This document shows, in pieces, positions 44,615-54,827 of a DNA stretch of 64,000 nucleotides (positions are counted from its first letter, which is position 1; each line of letters starts with the position of its first letter). The DNA is from Erinaceus europaeus. Lineage: Eukaryota; Chordata; Mammalia; Eulipotyphla; Erinaceidae. The notes under the pieces were generated by a model that saw only the letters and a program-made list of their open reading frames with translations, was not told where the DNA came from and searched no databases. The translations under genes and the position numbers were made by a program. Where the stretch lies: the NCBI RefSeq assembly GCF_950295315.1, contig NW_026647189.1, forward strand, positions 1-64,000, read 5' to 3'.

Positions 44615-44902
44615 CTCTTTTATATTTTTATTTTTATTTATTTTTCCATTTTGTTGCCCTTGTTGCTTAACATTGTGTGGTGATTAATGTCATTGTTGTT
44701 GGATAGGACAGAGAGAAATGGAGAGAAGAGGGGAAGACATAGAGGGGGAGAGAAAGACAGACACCTGCAGACCTGCTTCACCACCTGTGAAGGGACTCCC
44801 GGGCAGGTGGGGAGCCAGGGGCTAGAACCGCGATCTTTCCTCTGGTCCATGAGCTTTGCGCCATGTGCGCTTAACCCGCTGTGCCACTGCCTGACTCCAA
44901 CT
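44615..44902 (-). mobile_element. SINE-A
   Basis: A complete reverse copy just before the U6 retrocopy. The partner is at 57390. Confidence 0.9.
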
Positions 44903-44943
44903 GTCTCCATCTCTTAACACTTTTTAAATAAGATTATAATATA

Positions 44944-45051
44944 GTCCTAGCTTCCGTAGTACATATACTAAAATTGGCATGATACATAAAAGATTAGCAT
45001 GGCCCCTGCTCAAGGATTACACACAGATTCATGAGGCATACCATATTTTTT
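44944..45051 (+). pseudogene. U6 snRNA retrocopy, copy 1
   Basis: The sequence follows U6 snRNA end to end: a CTTCCGTAGTACATATACTA start, the ATTGG..ATGATACA region, AGATTAGCATGGCCCCTG and a CCATATTTTTT end. There are several substitutions, including in the normally invariant GATACAGAGA region (here GATACATAAA). I see no clear U6 promoter upstream; a SINE-A ends about 40 bases before it. It is a non-functional retrocopy older than the tandem duplication. Confidence 0.88.
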
Positions 45052-45119
45052 CAAAAAAAGGATTATAAAATATATGTACACACATATAAATAATTATAAT
45101 CTTTTAAAGAGCCAGTTAA

Positions 45120-45250
45120 TGCAACCTGGGAGGCGGTTCAGTGGCAAGAGATCTGGATTTGTATGTGTGGGATCCCAGGTCTGTCTGAACTCTGGTTCTA
45201 CATATGCTGAAGCTCTTTTAAAAGATTTATTAATCAGTGAGGGAGAAAGG

Positions 45251-45303
<53 letters not shown>

Positions 45304-45402
45304 CACTATAGCATCAGTCTGGAACATGTGATGCTGGAGGTAGAATTCAGGACCTCATGCTTGAGTCCAAAACTCCAACCACTCTGCCAGCCTCCAGGAC
45401 TG
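45120..45402. mobile_element. Inverted SINE-C pair with (GA)n
   Basis: A forward SINE-C (GGGAGGCGGTTCAGTGGCAA) meets a reverse SINE-C (GAATTCAGGACCTCATGCTT). A GA run lies at 45256-45299. The partner at 57897-58165 has a shorter run. Confidence 0.82.
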
Positions 45403-46149
45403 CAGATTGGCTTTTTTGAATAAAATCATGGTAATATTGTTCTCTTAACTGTAAATCTTTTAAATAATACAAAGTCTTTTTAAATTTTTTTCTCAAATAG
45501 TGTGCCTGGGGATCAATCCCACCCAGAACCTTGCACCTGCATGGGACAGCTGAGAGGCCTCCCTGCCAGTCTCCATTCTGTATCCTTTAAGAGAGGGAGA
45601 CATGCAAAGCACTGCTCCTCTATGCAAGGAGTCCCGCCCATTGCCTGCCTGTGTTTTCACTTGCAGTGTGGAGGATCAGACCCCCAGCCACATGCTATGC
45701 TATGTTTTCTTTTTAAGAAACAGACAACCTGCGCCTAGATTTAGGCGGGTAACTGGACTCAACAGTAGGCCAGGCCCATTTAAAATCCAAATTCAACAAA
45801 TTTAGAACCAAGGCAAAGGAAAGAACAGTCACTATAATTTTTTTAAGACACTGGGTAGCTTCTTTGCATTGGTCTCTCTATATAAACATGTTATTTTCAA
45901 CATCTCTGTATTGATGATTGAAGTGGGTCAAGCTGACTTAGTTCTCCTTGAGACAGACAACGTGTGTATCTACATTTGGGTCACAATACCCTGCTGTATG
46001 TTGATCTTTGAAAGTAAATGAATGTGCTGGGGTGGGATTGGGAGGCAGAACTTGGAGAAAGAATCATCCTCATCAATAGGTGTTGCTACATTCAGCCTTC
46101 ATATAGGAAACACCTCAAGATATCAGTATCAGAGCAACCATTTACAAGT
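45403..46149. other. Intronic DNA with a reverse tRNA-SINE
   Basis: 45495-45700 (GCCTGGGGATCAATCCCACC to GGAGGATCAGACCCC) is a reverse tRNA-like repeat, which is more complete at 58258-58505. 45720-46149 is unique to copy 1. Confidence 0.6.
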
Positions 46150-46282
46150 ATTTTTTCAAGATTTATTTTACTTTACTTGTTTATTGAATAAAGACAGAGA
46201 AACTGAGATCGTAGGGGGAGGTAGAGAGAAAGACACCAACAGCACTGCTTAACCGCCTGTGAAGCTTCCTTCTTTACAGGTG
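46150..46282 (-). mobile_element. SINE-B fragment
   Basis: CAAGATTTATTTTACTTTAC and GAAAGACACCAACAGCACTG in reverse. It is absent from copy 2. Confidence 0.7.
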
Positions 46283-46334
46283 AGTCAACAGTTATTACAT
46301 CTTAAGCTAGGTATCATTTCTTCCTTTCTTTCTC

Positions 46335-46690
46335 TCTTTTTCTTTTTAATTTCTTTATTGGGGAATTAATGTTTTACATTCCACATTAAATACAATAGTT
46401 TGTATTTGCAGAACAATTTCCAGTTTTCCATATACCAATCTATGTATCATTTCTTTTCTTTCTTTCTTTTTTTTTTTTGTTGTTATTGGATAGCGACAAA
46501 GAGAAATTGAGAGAGAAGGGGGAGATAGAGAGGAATAGAGACAGAGAGACACCTGCAGACCTGCTTTACTACCTGTGAAGTGACTCCACTGCAGGTGGGG
46601 AGCAGGGGGCTTGAACCAGGATCCTAAACAGTCCTTGCTCTTTGTGCCATGTGGGCTTAGCCCACTGTGCTACCTTCTGGCTCCCTTAGG
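46335..46690 (-). mobile_element. L1 3' UTR piece and SINE-A
   Basis: 46345-46440 is the reversed L1 3' UTR (TTTCTTTATTGGGGAATTAA). 46465-46690 is a SINE-A of the GATAGCGACAAAGAGAAAT subtype. In copy 2 the L1 piece is reduced to about 58575-58625. Confidence 0.82.
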
Positions 46691-46838
46691 TATCATTTCT
46701 AAAGCCTGTTAAATCTAAAATGTTCTTAAACTTTTGTAGTAATTTCCTGATTCATGTTTGCTTGTCGTAAATATATTGGTTCTGTTTTGTTTGCCTTGTG
46801 GGAACTCCCATCTGTCTTTGGTCTTGGTAATTTTCCAG

Positions 46839-46976
46839 GGCTTGTAGTTGAATGCCAGCAAGGACGCTCCCAGATAAAAAAAAACAAAGAAATCGCTCTG
46901 CATGTGCTTCGAGATAGGCTTTACCAGAAGATTATAGAGAAAGACGTGTCGACAGCAAAATACCAGAAGAATGCAG
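46839..46976 (+). pseudogene. MTRF1: MTRF1 internal exon, copy 1 (frameshifted)
   Basis: This is the duplicate of the exon at 58996. The acceptor TTTTCCAG is retained, and the peptide starts LVVECQQGRSQIKKNKEIA. It carries one extra AAA codon in an A-run near 46880 and a 2-base deletion after the GAGAAAGAC stretch near 46945. The net +1 shift makes the last eleven or so codons wrong and puts the next exon out of frame. The donor has become GTTATA and leads straight into a long TA repeat. It keeps the family Arg (CGC) that copy 2 has lost. The splice sites show it arose by DNA duplication, not reverse transcription. Confidence 0.85.
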
Positions 46977-46977
46977 G

Positions 46978-47027
<50 letters not shown>

Positions 47028-47028
47028 T
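46978..47028 (+). repeat. (TA)n at the exon donor
   Basis: About 22 TA units begin three bases after the donor GT. Copy 2 has only TATATATATA. Confidence 0.95.
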
Positions 47029-47044
47029 TAAATAAAAGAAAAAA

Positions 47045-47325
47045 AAGAAAGGTGGGGGTCAGGTGGTAGTGCAGGAGGTTGAGTGCAGGTGGTGCAAATC
47101 ACAAGGATTGGTGCAAGGAACCTGGGTTGAGTTCGTGGCTCCCCACTTGCAGGTTGTCTCTTCATAAGTGGTGAATCAGGTTTGCAGATGTCTTATCTTT
47201 CTCTCACCCTCTATCTTCCCCTCCTCTCTCGATTTCTGTCTGTCCTATCCACAATGACATCAATAACAATAATAATAACCATAATAATGATAAAACAACA
47301 AGGGCAACAAAATGGAAAGGAAAAA
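47045..47325 (+). mobile_element. SINE-A
   Basis: GGGGGTCAGGTGGTAGTGCA head. The partner is at 59221. Confidence 0.88.
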
Positions 47326-47460
47326 AATGATTTATTTATTAATGAGAAGGTGTGAGGGAAGAACTAGAGCATCACTGTGACCTATGGAATGCCAGAGATT
47401 AAACTCAGAACTTCATGCTTGAGAGTCCAATGTCTTATTCACTGCACCACCTGTCAGGAC
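47326..47460 (-). mobile_element. SINE-C
   Basis: TTTATTTATTAATGAGAAGG and AGATTAAACTCAGAACTTC. The partner is at 59491. Confidence 0.82.
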
Positions 47461-47479
47461 ACTGCAGATAAGATTTATT

Positions 47480-47900
47480 TAGTAGAATAACTTGACAACT
47501 GTTCGAAGAGTCATTCTGCACATGCCTTACATATGGGAGTCCCTCGGATTGATTCCTGGCACCACTGAACAGCAACACAGACACAGCAAGCCAAGTTCAG
47601 TGGATGGTAGATCTATGCTTAGGTCTCTATCTCAAAATCATAAGCATTGAACTGAGAGGTAGCTTATTGGTAAATTGCATACTGCACATGCATAAGGCCC
47701 CAAGATTGATCCCCAGCATATAGAAGTTCTGAGTGGTGCTCTATCCATAAAAATAAATAAACGAAGGGGTCCAGAGCTTGCTCCCCCAGTAGAGTGCACA
47801 TCACATCGCCATGCTTGCAGACCTGGTGTTTAGCCCTAACACAACATGGGAGCACCAGGCATGATGGCAGGTACTGTGATGTTTCTCACATGCTCTTTAT
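47480..47900 (+). mobile_element. Three decayed SINE-C-like copies
   Basis: Heads near 47500, 47650 and 47765, with TTGATTCCTGGCACC, TTGATCCCCAGCAT and TTTAGCCCTAACACA boxes. All are shared with 59660-60060. Confidence 0.6.
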
Positions 47901-47949
47901 CCCACTTTTTCTATTTCATTTTTTAAAAATTTTAAAGTCAATTTTCATT

Positions 47950-48370
47950 TATATATATTAATATATTTATTTATTATTGGACAGAGACAGAAAAATAGGG
48001 AGGGGAGGGGGAGATAGAACAGGAGAGAGACAGAGAACCACCTACAGCCTTGCTTTACCACTTGTGAAGCTTCCCCTACCCCCTGCAGCTTAGGACCAAG
48101 GGCTTGAACCTGGTTCCTTATGCACTGTAATTTGTGTGCTTAACCAGATGCACCACTGCTGGCCCCCTGTATATTTTATTCATTTATTATTTCCTGGATA
48201 GAAATTGAGAGGGAACAGAAGATCTAGAAGGGGAGACAAAGAGAGACACCTGCAGTGCTACCTCACCACTTGTGAAGCTTCTCCTCAGCTGGTTGTATCT
48301 TGGGCTTGAACCTTAGTCCTTGTGCATTGTAACATGTGCACTCCACTGGTTACACCACCTCCTGGACCCC
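47950..48370 (-). mobile_element. Two reverse SINE-B copies in tandem
   Basis: They lie at 47950-48170 and 48171-48370. Both have CACTTGTGAAGCTTC and a GGGCTTGAACC box. Partners are at 60135-60538. Confidence 0.85.
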
Positions 48371-48426
48371 ATTTTTTCATTTTTAAATTTAAAAGGAGAA
48401 AACAACTGTTGACAACAGTAGAATTA

Positions 48427-48480
48427 TGTAAGTATGAAACTCTGGTGTAAGTATGAAACTCTGGTGTAAGTATGAAACAT
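48427..48480 (+). repeat. 19-bp triplication
   Basis: GTAAGTATGAAACTCTGGT occurs twice and a third time in part. Copy 2 has a single diverged version near 60597. Confidence 0.9.
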
Positions 48481-48494
48481 CTTTTTGTAAAGGT

Positions 48495-48690
48495 CACTTT
48501 GTGAGTGCACATGTTATAGTGTGAGAGGACCAAGGTTCAAGCCCCTGATCCCCACTTGCAGGTGGAAGCTTCACAAGCAGTGAAACAGTATCTTAATGCG
48601 TCTCACTTTCTTTTGCCACTCTATCTCCCCTTTCCATCTCCATTTCTTTCTTTCTTACCAAGCAAAAAGAAAAAAAACTTTTTAAAAAGT
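48495..48690 (+). mobile_element. SINE-B, 5'-diverged
   Basis: GAGTGCACATGTTATAGTGT, AAGGTTCAAGCCCCTGATCC. The partner is at 60655. Confidence 0.82.
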
Positions 48691-49164
48691 TTCTTTATAT
48701 TAAAAATGTTTTTTCATTATTCTTGACCAAGTAAAAATCTCAGGACATATAGAAAATATACTCCGCTGTGAATAAGAAATAACTTGAAAGTTTAGGCTCT
48801 CTGTGTGTATGCCAGAAGGGGTTTGCTAAGAAGTAGTGGTTTTTAAATGCAAATTCCTATCTTCAAGTCTACCTACTGATGCTCCTCTGCAATCTGAGAC
48901 CATCGCAGGCAAGGGATAAATATATTATTTGCACTGTCACTTACACTACGGCAGGCTAAAACAAGCATAGGGAAAGTGGAAAGGCCAAAAGTAGGGAAAA
49001 CTAAGATATCTAAATCAAAGTGACTTGTGACAGTTATTATAATGCTTACTGTTATGCAGCCCACTTTTCCTAAAATGCTACAAGGTTTACTGCAAATAAC
49101 TCAAAAACATGGCTATTTTGGGCTTCCAACTCCAAAATTCTCTTTCAACCCCATTCAGGTTTTA
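48691..49164. other. Intronic unique DNA
   Basis: It is conserved between the two duplicates (60845-61319) with scattered changes. No exon was recognised. Confidence 0.6.
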
Positions 49165-49322
49165 CTTTTGTTTGTAAAGATTTATTTATTAATGAGAGAG
49201 ATAGGGGAGAGGAAGAAGGAGAACCGCAGCATCACTCTGACACATCTGATGCCGGAGATCAATCTTGAGACCTCACACCTAAGAACCCCAAAGCTTTATC
49301 CACTGCACAATCTCCCAGACAA
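49165..49322 (-). mobile_element. SINE-C
   Basis: GATTTATTTATTAATGAGAG to TTTATCCACTGCACAATCTC. The partner is at 61320. Confidence 0.85.
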
Positions 49323-49589
49323 TGGCAGCCTTTACTTTTTTATAATTTAAAATATTATGATACTTTGCTCACTTAAGAGGCAAAAGATTTATACAATCTG
49401 AAGAGAACAAGAGTATACATACTTTGCTTATTTAAATGATACATACACTTTAGTAGAACTTATACATTTGAATAAAACTACATACATATGTAATTCAAAA
49501 TCTAGGAAATAGAGAAAAATGAAGTGGGGGGAAAACCCTTTCCTGACCCTCGACCTTAGACTCTATCAGTAGTATGGTGTTTTTAAATG

Positions 49590-49817
49590 AATTAATTTAT
49601 TTTCCCTTTTTAGTTGCCCTTGTTTAACATTGTTGTAGTTATTGATGTTGTTGTTGTTGGATAGGACAGAGAGAAATGGAGATAGCAGGGGAAGACAGAG
49701 GGGGAGAGAAAGACAGATACCTGCAGACCTGCTTCACTGCTTGTGAAGTACCTTTCCTGCAGGTCCGGGGAGCTGGGGCCAGAACCAGGATCCTTCCACT
49801 GGTCCTTGCACTTTGCA
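49590..49817 (-). mobile_element. SINE-A lacking its head
   Basis: The reverse copy stops at CCTTGCACTTTGCAGTATGG, so the A-box end is missing. The same truncation is at 61745-61985. Confidence 0.87.
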
Positions 49818-50064
49818 GTATGGTTTTGGCAGATATATTTATTTCTGAACCCATAGGGATTTGTAATAAATTTTTGTAATAATATGTTTCATTTTAAAAC
49901 TTCAAAGTATCTTAATTTCCATAAAAAATTTCATAAAAATGACCTTTAAACCAATTTTCTCTTTAGACAGTTATGATACAAATCCTGAATAGAAATAGCT
50001 TGAGGAAAAAATTTGAGTTAACACATTAGTAAACTTGCTGGAGAACGGACTGATGAGGGTAAAA

Positions 50065-50397
50065 TATAGTTTTTTATTTATTTTAATTTAATGAATTACA
50101 AAAGGTGGTAGAGGGGCACAGAAGCAGCACTCTAGCATATGCAGTGCTTGGGGTTGGACTCAGGACCTAAAATTTAGAAGCTCTAAGTTCTTCCATGGTG
50201 CAACCTACCCATCTTCAGAGATATTTTTCTTTTGTTTTGTTCTAAAGATCTTATTTATTCATTAATGAGAGAGAGAGAGGAGCAGGGAGGATCTGCACGT
50301 TACTCTGGTATATGTGGCACCAGGGATTGAACTTGGGACCTCATGCCTGAGAATCCTATACTTTATCCACTCTACCTCTTCCTCCCAGTACCACTGA
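50065..50397 (-). mobile_element. Two reverse SINE-C copies
   Basis: 50065-50215 and 50235-50397. The second has ATTGAACTTGGGACCTCATG. Both are shared with 62515-62822. Confidence 0.8.
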
Positions 50398-50442
50398 TAA
50401 TTTGGCTTTGATTGGAATTGGAACTACTGAAGAAGCACTATT

Positions 50443-50735
50443 GGGTGCTGGGTGGTAGTGCAGCGAGCAGGTTAAGCGCACATGGCACAAAGCTCAAGGA
50501 TAGGGGTTGGGATCCCAGTTTGAGCTTCCCACCTGCAGGGATGTCACTTCACAAGTGGTGAAGCAGGTCTGCAGGTGTCTGTCTTTCTCTCCCACTCATT
50601 GTCTCCCCCCCACCCTCAATTTCTCTGTCCTATCCAGCAACAATGATAAACAAAAAGAACAACAAAAGGCGGGGGGAGGGGTGATGGCCTGCAGGAGCAG
50701 TGGATTTGTAGTTCAGGTAGAAAAAAAAAGAGAAA
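50443..50735 (+). mobile_element. SINE-A, long form
   Basis: The head is TGGGTGGTAGTGCAGCGAGC and the trailer is GCCTGCAGGAGCAGTGG. The partner is at 62878. Confidence 0.87.
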
Positions 50736-50937
50736 AAGAAACACTCTTACTCCATAAGTAAACCTGAGATAACAAGAGTCTTAAACAATTAAATTCCTTC
50801 CACTCTTGCTCTTTGTCAATTGTATGTGCCTGACGTTCAGAAATAGAAATCCTTAGAAAAGAATTTGTGGTGCCTTTTCCATTGTAGTAAAGATAGTAAT
50901 TATATTAAAATGTGAATTCCTTTCTATCTCTGCACAG

Positions 50938-51036
50938 GTTGGAATAAGAACCTAGTCAGAAAGAATCCAGACCTACAATTTTACCCAGAAGAGAGTCACT
51001 GACCACAGGGTAGGATATGAAGTCCATGATATTAAG
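50938..51036 (+). pseudogene. MTRF1: MTRF1 next exon, copy 1 (in-frame stop)
   Basis: This is the duplicate of the exon at 63358, of the same 99-nt length, with acceptor CTCTGCACAG and donor AAG|GTAATA intact. The sixth codon is TAG (50953-50955) where copy 2 has CAG. The remainder still reads [18 protein letters not shown] and so on. With the frameshift in the preceding exon at 46839-46976, copy 1 cannot encode a complete release-factor domain. The intron between the copy 1 exons is about 4.0 kb and that of copy 2 about 4.2 kb, with the same SINEs in the same order. Confidence 0.87.
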
Positions 51037-51076
51037 GTAATATTACTGAATGTGCTTACTGTATCTTTGATTTATT

Positions 51077-51205
51077 AAGGAATCAAATTTTGGGGCCTGG
51101 TTTATTAAGGAATCAAATTTGGGGGCTCTAGCCGGTATCCTTAGGCTGATCCTTGTGCTTTGCACCACCTGTGCTTAACCCACTGTGCTACAGCCCAACC
51201 CCTGT
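51077..51205 (-). mobile_element. SINE-A head fragment with duplicated target
   Basis: TTTATTAAGGAATCAAATTT is present twice (51070-51095, 51100-51120), before a reverse SINE-A head (CTTAACCCACTGTGCTAC). Confidence 0.75.
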
Positions 51206-51514
51206 TAATATTCTATTATCTTCCTTTCCTTCTTGGCTTGGTCCCTTTATCTTGCTTGTAAATCTGTCATCTGAACGGAGAAGGTTGAAAGAGGAGGGGA
51301 GGGGGCCCACTGAGGTAGAAGGATCCAGGGCCACATGTATGCCCTGCCCACTTCACTCCCAGGTCAGACTGACTTCCACTGCCCCCTGGAGCCTGTCTGT
51401 GCATGTGTGTGTGTGTGTGGGGGGGTGTTTACAAGTGTTTCCTGATGCTAGAACAGTCTTGTTGGAGTGTGACTGCTAACTGCTTTTTGGCAAGATACTA
51501 TTTTAAATAGTCCT
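51206..51514. other. Unique DNA between duplicates
   Basis: No gene recognised. A short TG run and G9 tract lie at 51405-51425. Confidence 0.5.
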
Positions 51515-51725
51515 GGGGTCCTGATTGTGGTACACCTGGTTGAGCACACATGTTACAGTGCACAAGGATCCAAGTTCAAGCCCCTGGCCCCCATCTGCAA
51601 GGGGAAAACTTTTTGAGTGGTGAAGCCGTGTTGCAGGTGTCTCTGTCTCTCTCCCTATCACCTACCTTCCCTCTGAATTTATGGCTGTTTCTATTCATTA
51701 AATAAATAAATATAATAATAGAAAA
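51515..51725 (+). mobile_element. SINE-B
   Basis: GTGGTACACCTGGTTGAGCA head and an AATAAATAAATATAATAATA tail. Confidence 0.87.
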
Positions 51726-51869
51726 ATTAATTTACATGACAGAAGTCTACATCCAATTGGCATTTGAAATAAGAAACCTCTTTTTTGAGGTCCCCTGTTA
51801 CAGAGCACATGGGTGGAAACAAACTGCTTCTGGAAAGCCTGTTTTTAGTAGCTTAACTTTTTCCTTTCT

Positions 51870-52095
51870 TTAATTTTCTTTTCTTTTTAAACTATCTTTA
51901 TTTATTGGATAGAGACAGCCAGAACTTGAGATGTGATGGAAGGGGGAGAGAGAGGGAGGGAGAGACAGAGACACTTGCAGCCCTGCTTAGTCACTTTTGA
52001 AGCTTTCCTCCTGCAGTGAGGATCAGGGGCTTGAATCCATGTCCCTGTGCATTGTTGTGTGTTTAACCAAGTATACCACTGCCTGACTCCCCCCT
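51870..52095 (-). mobile_element. SINE-B
   Basis: TTTATTGGATAGAGACAGCC to TATACCACTGCCTGACTCC. Confidence 0.82.
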
Positions 52096-52154
52096 TTTTT
52101 CTCTTGGCTTTTCTTTGTTTGTTTATTTTTCTTTCTTTCTTTCTTACTTGCTTT

Positions 52155-52432
52155 TGGGCTTATCACCAGGTTTCAGGGCCAGCACTATGAATCCACTGGT
52201 GCTGGCAGCCATATATTTATTGATTCATTTATTTATTTATTTTGGCTAAGACAGAGAGAAACTGAGAGGGGAGGGGGTATATAGAGAGGGATAGAGACCT
52301 GTTTCTCTGCTTGTGAAGTGTCCCTCTGCAGGTGAGGAGCCAGGGCCTCCAACCAAGATCCTTGCATGGGTCTTTGTGCTTTTATACTATGTGCACTAAA
52401 CCCAGTGCACCCCCACCTACCCCACCCTCCCA
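52155..52432 (-). mobile_element. SINE-A, long form, old
   Basis: The trailer CCAGCACTATGAATCCACTG is joined to a short body and a decayed head at 52400. Confidence 0.8.
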
Positions 52433-52569
52433 TTTGCATTCCTTTATAGGTGAGAGGAAATACAAAATAAGAGGCAAAATCTTCACCCAGCACTTTGTTT
52501 AGGTCAGAAGAAACTCTGCAAATGTCTCCCCTCAGCTTAGAGGGAGAGGGGAGTTTCTCTGCATGTGAT

Positions 52570-52797
52570 GCCTCTTTTTTTTAATTATCTATGTCTGGAT
52601 TGACTGATTGATTAGATAGAAAGAGAAATTGATAAGGGAGGAGCATATAGAAAGGGAAAGAGATACAGACACCTGTAGCTATATTTCACCACTTGTGAAG
52701 TTTTCCCCCTGCAGGTAGGGGGCCAGGGGCTTGAACCCAGGTCCTTGTGCACTATGATGTATGCACTTAACCAGGTGCACCACCACCTGCCCCCATT
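52570..52797 (-). mobile_element. SINE-B
   Basis: CACCTGTAGCTATATTTCAC, CCCCCTGCAGGTAGGGGGCC. It ends just before the left edge of duplication copy 2. Confidence 0.85.
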
Positions 52798-52851
52798 TTT
52801 TTGCTTTTAAAGAAGCTTCCACTGATTTTTTTGCATACAACTCTCTATATA

Positions 52852-53595
52852 TGCTATTCTTTTTTAAAGGTTTATTTATAAAATGGAAACATTGACAAGG
52901 CCATAGGATAAGAGGGGTATAATTCCCACCACCAGAACTCAGTATCCCATCCCCTCCCAATGGCTTTCCTATTCTTTAACCCTCTGGGAGTATGGACTCA
53001 GGGACATTATGGTGTGTAGAGGTAGAAGGTCTGGCTTCTGTAACTGCTTCCATGCTGAACATGGTTGTTTACAGGTGGATCCATACTCTCAGTCTGTCTT
53101 TCTCTTTCCCTAGTGGGGCAGAGCTCTGGGGAAGTGGGGCTCCAGGACACATTGGTGGAGTCTTCTGTCCAGGGAAGTCCAGTAGGCATCTTGGTAGCAT
53201 CTGAAACCTGGTGGCTAAAAAAAGAGTTGACATATAAAGCCAAACAAATTGTTGACCAATCATGAACCTAAAGGCTGGAATATTGCAGATGAAGATTTGG
53301 GGTCTCTGTTTTGAAGATAGCTAGTAGGCCTATTTTTAAAACGTTATATTCCAAAGGGATATATATTCCAAAGGGATATTATATTCCAAGGGATATATAT
53401 TCCAAAGGTATATTATATTACTACTGCTTTGTTCTTCTTTCAGCCAGTCTCATCGTGCAGGTAGCAGGGATGGGTCTGGGCAAAGCCCTATTTCTTTTTC
53501 TGACTCTGAGATTTTGAACTTTACATCCTGTCTCTAAACTTTATTCAAACTTAAGTCTGTCTCTAAACCCTAACACCATCAACACAAAATGAGTT
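52852..53595 (-). mobile_element. PAR retroposon, copy 2
   Basis: The partner of 41793-42550. It carries a shorter ATTCC minisatellite at 53345-53425. Confidence 0.65.
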
Positions 53596-53624
53596 GAGTT
53601 AGATTCTTAAAATTTATTTTGGAT

Positions 53625-54017
53625 TTGAGTCCCCACCACACCTGCAGAGGAAAAGCTTTGTGAATGGTGAAGCAGTGCTGCAGGTCTCTCTCTCTCTCTT
53701 CTCCCTCTTTACTTCCCCTATCCCTTTTGATTTCTGCTGTTACTATCCAATAAATAAAGATAAAAATATTTTTAAATTTTTAAAATATTTATTTTCCCTT
53801 TTGTTGCCCTTGTTATTTTATTGTTGTAGTTATTATTGTTCTTATTGATGTCCTTGTAGTTGGATAGGACAGAGAGAAATGGAGAGAGGAGGAGAAAACA
53901 GAGAGGGGGAGAGAAAGATAGACACCTGCAGACCTGCTTCACTGCCTGTGAAGGAAACCCTCTGCAGTTTGAAAGCTGGTGTACTTAACCCACTGTGCTA
54001 CCTCCTGACTTCGCTTA
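53625..54017. mobile_element. SINE-B (+) then SINE-A (-)
   Basis: SINE-B 53625-53762 and reverse SINE-A 53765-54017. Here the SINE-A is complete to its head, unlike copy 1 at 42950. Confidence 0.87.
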
Positions 54018-54039
54018 GATTATTTTTAAGGAATTTGTA

Positions 54040-54242
54040 TTTACAATTAAATTTTGATTTGATAGGACAAGGCAATTCATACAAGGAAGGGAGATAATGG
54101 AGAGAGAGAAAGACACGTACAGCTCTGCTCGCTTGTCAAACTTAACCCCACCCCCTAGCAGGTAGGCACTGGGGCCTTGAACCTGGGTTCTTAGTCATGG
54201 TTATGTGCATGCTCAACTGAGATCACCACCACCTGTGCCTAA
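54040..54242 (-). mobile_element. SINE-B
   Basis: TTTTGATTTGATAGGACAAG to GAGATCACCACCACCTGTGC. It is absent from copy 1 because of the deletion there. Confidence 0.75.
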
Positions 54243-54294
54243 ATTATTAAAGAATTTCTTAAGAATCCCCTCAACACTTTATCTGTACTATTCC

Positions 54295-54825
54295 AGCTTA
54301 GGTCCATGATTGGTCAACAATTTGTTCGGCTTTGTATGTTAACTCTTTTCAACCACCAGGTTCCAGATGCTAGCATAATGCTGACCAGACTTCCCTGGAC
54401 AGACAACACCACCAATGTGTCCTGGAGCTCTGCTTCCCCAGAGCCATTGCCCACTAGGACAAGGGAGAGACAGGCTGGGAGTATGGATCAACCAGTCAAC
54501 GCCCATGTTCAGCGGGGAAGCAATTGCAGAAGCCAGACCTTCCGTCTTCTGCATCCCACAATGACCTTGGGTCCATACTCCCAGAGTTAAAAAACAAGAA
54601 AGCTATCAGGGGAGGGGATGGGATACAGAGTTCTGGTGGTGGTAATTGTGTGGAGTTGTACCCCTCTTTTTTAAAAAAATATTTTATTTTATTTATTTAT
54701 TCCCTTTTGTTGCCCTTGTTGATTTATTGTTGTAGTTATTATTGTTGTTGTCGTTGTTGGAAGTTGTACCCCTCTTATCCTATGGTTTACTCAATGTTTC
54801 CTTTTTATAAATAAAACATTTTAAA
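54295..54825 (+). mobile_element. PAR retroposon, forward
   Basis: CAGCTTAGGTCCATGATTGG to TTTATAAATAAAACATTTTA, with all internal PAR motifs. It is interrupted by the SINE fragment at 54669. Confidence 0.8.
54669..54761 (-). mobile_element. 5'-truncated SINE-A
   Basis: Only the last 93 bases of a SINE-A are present, flanked by AGTTGTACCCCTCTT (54654-54668, 54762-54776). The perfect target duplication shows that truncation happened during insertion. Confidence 0.92.
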
Positions 54826-54827
54826 AA

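Larger units (their letters stand above)
41793..51104 (+). repeat. Tandem segmental duplication, copy 1
   Basis: The block runs from TGCTATTC at 41793 to the sequence just after the second MTRF1 exon. It matches 52852-63522 in the same orientation and order: PAR retroposon, ATTCC minisatellite, SINE-B, SINE-A, GC-rich block, U6 retrocopy, MTRF1 exon, SINE cluster, MTRF1 exon. Shared SINE insertions throughout prove duplication rather than parallel insertion. The left edge lies against the L1 5' end and inside a repeat. The right edge lies in a SINE fragment, so homology may continue past it. Confidence 0.9.

Noticed and set aside
44944..45051. Functional U6 snRNA gene
   Set aside because: There are several substitutions in invariant regions, no recognisable promoter, and it lies in duplicated intronic DNA next to SINEs.
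45502..45805. Frames starting MPGDQSHPEPCTC, present in both duplicates
   Set aside because: The sequence is a reverse tRNA-derived repeat. Similarity between copies is explained by the duplication.
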